Of a stretch of DNA of 15,990 bases, positions 14,801 through 15,990 are shown in pieces. Made by a program: the position numbers and the translations under genes. The first letter of the stretch is position 1; each line of letters begins with the position of its first letter. Where the stretch lies: contig PWJP01000002.1 in NCBI GenBank assembly GCA_003559985.1, positions 1 to 15,990 on the forward strand. The letters run 5' to 3'. Below the pieces are notes generated by a model that had not been told where the DNA came from, did no database searches, and worked only from the letters and a program-made list of their open reading frames with translations. Origin of the DNA: Saprospirales bacterium (GTDB lineage Bacteria > Bacteroidota > Bacteroidia > Chitinophagales > Saprospiraceae).

Positions 14801-15990
14801 TTTCACAACCTGTGAGGTTGTCAGTAACGGTCAGGTTGTAAAATCCGGCTTCGAGTTCGTCTCCCTCAGAACCTGTGATAGGAGTTGGTCCGTCCCAATC
14901 AAAGGTAAATGGTCCTGGTCCGGCTGGTGTGACGGATATGGAACCGTTGTTCAATTGGCAGGTTGTGTGAACGGTTGTGATATCCAAATCTAAATCACCC
15001 TGCATTTCGATTTCAACTGAAATTTCTCCTTCGCAGCCGTCAATTTCATTGTCCTCCACCGTCACTGAGTAAATGCCTTCTTCCAGGTCCGAAGCCGTGG
15101 AATTGCTTGACACGGATGGATTCCAGTTGTAGGAAAAACTACCTGAACCGCCTGTTACGTTGAGTTGTGCGCTACCTAAGCCTCCATCGCAAGTCGCATT
15201 TTCGATGGTGGTGGAAATATCCAGTGGATCGGAGTCTTCAATTTCTATGGTGGTCTCTGTTTCGCAGCCTGTTAGGTCGTCTGTAACAGTCAGGTTGTAA
15301 AAACCAGATTCCAAATCTTCACCCTCGGAGCCGGTAATGGCATTTGGTCCGGTCCAATCGTAGGAAAAAGGTCCAGGTCCATCAGGGGATACGGAGATCG
15401 AACCGTTGTCCAATTGGCAGGTGGTGTGGTCGATTACGATGTCCAAATCCAAGTCACCATGCAATTCTATTTCAATCCCAATCTCTCCTTCGCAACCGTC
15501 TATTTCGTTGTCTTCAACTGTCACTGAGTAGGTGCCTTCAACCAGATCTGAAGCTATTGCATCGCTGGAAACTGCTGGGGCCCAGGTGTAAGAAAAATTA
15601 CCCGAACCACCTGTCACGCTGAGCTCTGCGCTACCCAAACCTCCGTCGCAATCCGCATTTTCAATGGTGGCGGAAATATCCAAAGGGTCGGAGTCTTCAA
15701 TTTCTATGGTGGTCTCTGTTTCACAACCTGTGATGTCATCTGTCACTGTCAGGTTGTAAAAACCAGATTCCAAATCCTCCCCTTCAGAACCGGTAATGGT
15801 AGTTGGCCCGTCCCAAAAGTAGGAAAATGGTCCAGGTCCGTCCGGCGTGACGGAGATTGATCCGTTTTCCAATTGGCAGGTTGTGTGAACCGTTATGATA
15901 TCCAAATCTAAATCGCCCTGAATCTCAATTTCAATAGTAATCTCTCCTTCACAGCCGTCTATTTCAGCGTCCTCCACCGTCACTGAATAG
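8838..15990 (-). CDS. Giant SprB-repeat surface protein with T9SS type B C-terminal domain (5' end beyond window)
   Basis: The minus strand is open from the right edge to the TAG at 8838-8840, giving about 2,383 residues of a longer protein. The GTG at 15981-15983 is an internal valine of a repeat (YSVTVED), not a start. Order from the window edge: the end of one module; 24 complete modules of about 76 residues (to 10440) with the pattern L/FDxxxxxxHPxC, DNGSIxVxPxGxGPFxYxWxGP, LxxGxYxLTVTDxxTGC; a repeat-poor segment of about 273 residues (9621-10439); one more SprB-like module (9390-9620); a PKD-like domain (about 9147-9389); and the type IX sorting domain (8841-9125). Every module has two cysteines. 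The repeats are strongly acidic, with no Lys or Arg from 13203 to the edge. Such proteins are exported by T9SS and anchored on the cell surface as adhesins, in gliding species sometimes moved along the cell. The role here (adhesion, gliding or biofilm) is inferred. Confidence 0.95.
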   Translation of the reverse strand, partial: YSVTVEDAEIDGCEGEITIEIEIQGDLDLDIITVHTTCQLENGSISVTPDGPGPFSYFWDGPTTITGSEGEDLESGFYNLTVTDDITGCETETTIEIEDSDPLDISATIENADCDGGLGSAELSVTGGSGNFSYTWAPAVSSDAIASDLVEGTYSVTVEDNEIDGCEGEIGIEIELHGDLDLDIVIDHTTCQLDNGSISVSPDGPGPFSYDWTGPNAITGSEGEDLESGFYNLTVTDDLTGCETETTIEIEDSDPLDISTTIENATCDGGLGSAQLNVTGGSGSFSYNWNPSVSSNSTASDLEEGIYSVTVEDNEIDGCEGEISVEIEMQGDLDLDITTVHTTCQLNNGSISVTPAGPGPFTFDWDGPTPITGSEGDELEAGFYNLTVTDNLTGCETETNIEIEDSDPLEISATTENADCDGSLGSAQLSVLGGSGDFSYYWNPSVSSDATASDLDEGIYSVTVEDNEIAGCAGEIEVDIEMQGELDLDIISEHTTCQLDNGSISVTPAGPGPFTFDWTGPTPITGSEGDELEAGFYNLTVTDDLTGCETETNIEIEDSDPLDISAITENADCDGSLGSAQLNVTGGSGNFSYNWDPAVSSNATASDLIEGTYSVTVEDDEIDGCEGEIEVDIEMQGELDLDIISDHTTCQLDNGSISVSPDGPGPFSYDWAGPTGISGSEGENLSFGTYNLIVTDEFTNCTAEAQIEIDPSDALQLTTDIEHPQCDGTTGSIGISASGTGGSYNYNWSDPQLSGPEVDDLEAGVFTVTVTDPDIPGCESEEVIELIWEGELPVEITAIEPSCNESNGELFLDPYGNESFEYEWSLDNPSPLTGNGGTGIDPGTYWVTVTGTETFCTAELEIELDEIPPFDVDVEIIHPDCYEDNGSITLNPDGAGPYEYSWGSANQLEDLGPGLYDFIVTDVQTGCVWRGDAELEYQHLFDATVETIDPSCGEDDGEILITPDGSGEYSYQWDGPGNATGHNPTEIPGGDWFVTITDDFSNCTLELDIILEITEPFDLDSSIENPFCSQADGSIWVTPQGTGSFEYEWDPVNVIQGMGGGDLAAGVYQLTVTNISNGCELDFEFELTTDPPLEVSSTVSHPSCQIDDGEISLSPDGTGPFDYEWSGPIAVSGESGENLPGGMYWITVTDLHTGCFQELEIELIAPVPFTTESFVQQPSCEEEDGVIEVETNISGDFDYQWSGPVPIDGSTGENLPPGSYSLLIEDLNTGCTDFLEWELIAPEPFDLDYDSEDTNCGLNNGSISVFATGTGPFDYEWSGPVFITGDSGTELEAGTYALSVTDISTGCSEYVEITIESSQGLDFEYEITNPNCGEDNGSIQLIPQVPGSYVYNWDGPVPLDGEQVEDLPAGFYSVTVSDQDTDCEWFMDFHLQTDAPLDAEIDKTHPTCGDNNGSIEVQTEGQGPFDFEWDGPVDVSGTSGTSLSAGNYQLTIIDQSDGCSREWNIELIDSGSFSVDFELLPQDCETGLGGISIETEGEGPFDFQWSSSSIPNSPQADSLPPGIYEVTVTQTEFQCEEELTIVIDTLPLLSINATVENTSCSEDNGSIFIEPRGSGDFTIDWSGPVSVPELGDSLLPAGAYSVTITDTITGCTKENEFTIQDSELPEVDIEKVQPDCGVDNGEIWIVNAGGQPFEFEWTGPVTVENTGSSGLSAGVYLLNVIDTTTGCSNQYSLELTGDDLFEFDTTYSHSICEENNGSIVVEVDEPDNYDFSWSGPVEVNGQGGSDLAPGNYSATITEISTGCSRYFEVELEGGTPLEFDFDVQNTSCGLDNGEISANPLRPGDYSYYWNGNPGDSVLSEIGPGTYTLIIDEESNSCTAEYSFDIEESTAPGLILFEECQPDGESYIVSGFVENGSPEYTSIAGGVDIHFEQDSFWSDPIPGGDPYEIQISDSNGCLTDLYSGIKECECATSAGELPADTLSVCVEESVETSIIPGTSVNSGSDVFSYILYRNPTDPMNSLIATSRSGVFQFNSTEMTSGQFYYISHIGGAADENENPDPNSACFDIGNPQSVQWLDYPESSAGYQLIVTCDGYEAVLFVEIENSSQTGSVEYQWFDENGQPVAGENVSDPTIFNSGHFVLRSLNSAQCEIIDTIEVSIPEFSEIEVDVFKTNPTCPGESDGNVMLEIMDGEFSPYTISMGGEIQTENHIWENLSAGIYEFVIRDSLDCTKDVQIELEEPVGAVISLGEDISTTVGSEVLIEAGIADGDLEIIHYQWEHPNGDLSCSDCPELTFTVEEPGYVQLTVTDANGCKYTAPPIMIRVSGQAEIYVPNAFSPNGDGVNDIFKPYFSDSEIKVEHFEIYDRWGSRVFSQKQFQAGDQNTGWDGTFWGEEMSPGAYMFSLRAVESTGEIITMSGDFLLLL
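8841..9125 (-). other. Type B T9SS C-terminal sorting domain (CHU_C, TIGR04131-like)
   Basis: The last 95 residues of the giant protein begin IYVPNAFSPNGDGVNDIF and continue with the core motif EIYDRWGSRVF, a WDGTFWGEEMSPGAYMF segment and the terminal FLLLL. These are hallmarks of the gliding motility-associated C-terminal domain that directs proteins to the type IX secretion system. Type B domains are generally paired with a PorP/SprF-family partner, often encoded next to the substrate. The gene immediately downstream here is the egtD-like gene, so such a partner would have to lie elsewhere. Confidence 0.93.
10440..15990 (-). repeat. Tandem array of 24 complete SprB-like modules (about 228 bp each)
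   Basis: The array is in frame, with module lengths of 76 residues in most cases and 71, 74, 77 or 78 in a few. Each module has one Cys about 11-12 residues in (HPxC, TTC or ADC) and a second near residue 62-64 (usually TGC or DGC). Divergence is graded: modules near the window edge are almost identical, and those nearer the C-terminus keep only the consensus, which fits recent expansion of the N-terminal part. The array continues past the right edge. Confidence 0.95.
14076..15911 (-). repeat. Four copies of a 459-bp higher-order repeat
   Basis: Each copy encodes a 76-residue B module followed by a 77-residue A module. Copies: 15453-15911, 14994-15452, 14535-14993 and 14076-14534. The period is exact: the same landmark (codon pair before GAG-TCT-TCA on the plus strand) occurs at 14308, 14767, 15226 and 15685. 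A fifth B module (13848-14075) is nearly identical, while its A partner (13617-13847) has diverged. The end of a further A module runs to 15990. Confidence 0.95.

Noticed and set aside
15981..15983. GTG as the start codon of the giant gene
   Set aside because: It encodes the Val in the repeat motif YSVTVED, the frame stays open to the window edge, and there is no signal peptide. The true start is beyond the window.
13617..15990. Regularly spaced direct repeats that could suggest a CRISPR array or satellite DNA
   Set aside because: The 459-bp period is a multiple of three, lies in one uninterrupted reading frame and encodes a known type of protein module. There are no short repeats with unique spacers.

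Overview
The window comes from a member of the Bacteroidota. The strongest sign is a very large secreted protein made of SprB-type repeats that ends in a type B (CHU_C / gliding-associated) type IX secretion C-terminal domain. Promoter-like TAnnTTTG boxes and weak or absent Shine-Dalgarno sequences fit. The repeat-poor part of the giant protein resembles proteins of Saprospiria/Chitinophagia-like lineages, but placement below phylum is a guess.

Layout. Positions 1-1378 (minus) hold the N-terminal 459 residues of the replicative polymerase DnaE, cut by the left edge. A divergent 271-bp spacer with a 10-bp inverted repeat leads to a secreted class C beta-lactamase-like serine hydrolase (1650-3014, plus), followed by two hairpin/T-tract structures. 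Converging on it from the right is a minus-strand operon: TolC-family outer-membrane protein (5169-6599), lipoprotein membrane-fusion adaptor (3796-5118) and a DUF2064 / TIGR04282 nucleotidyltransferase-like glycosyltransferase (3204-3809) that overlaps the adaptor by 14 nt. No inner-membrane pump gene is present. A 364-bp spacer with a perfect 8-bp dyad separates this operon from a pirin gene (6964-7671, plus). The pirin gene converges, 8 nt apart, on an EgtD-type histidine N-alpha-methyltransferase gene (7680-8639, minus).

The right 45% of the window is a single minus-strand gene (8838 to beyond 15990). Reading from the window edge, it encodes 24 complete tandem modules of about 76 residues, each with two cysteines. 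It then encodes a repeat-poor segment, one more SprB-like module, a PKD-like domain and the 95-residue T9SS sorting domain. The edge-proximal modules form an alternating A/B super-repeat of exactly 459 bp. For about 927 consecutive residues there is no lysine or arginine, while roughly 22% of residues are acidic.

The genes do not form one pathway. Replication, cell-envelope export and surface adhesion, and small redox or thiol-related enzymes lie side by side. The most unusual object is the giant acidic adhesin. No RNA genes, CRISPR arrays, insertion sequences or phage genes were seen.
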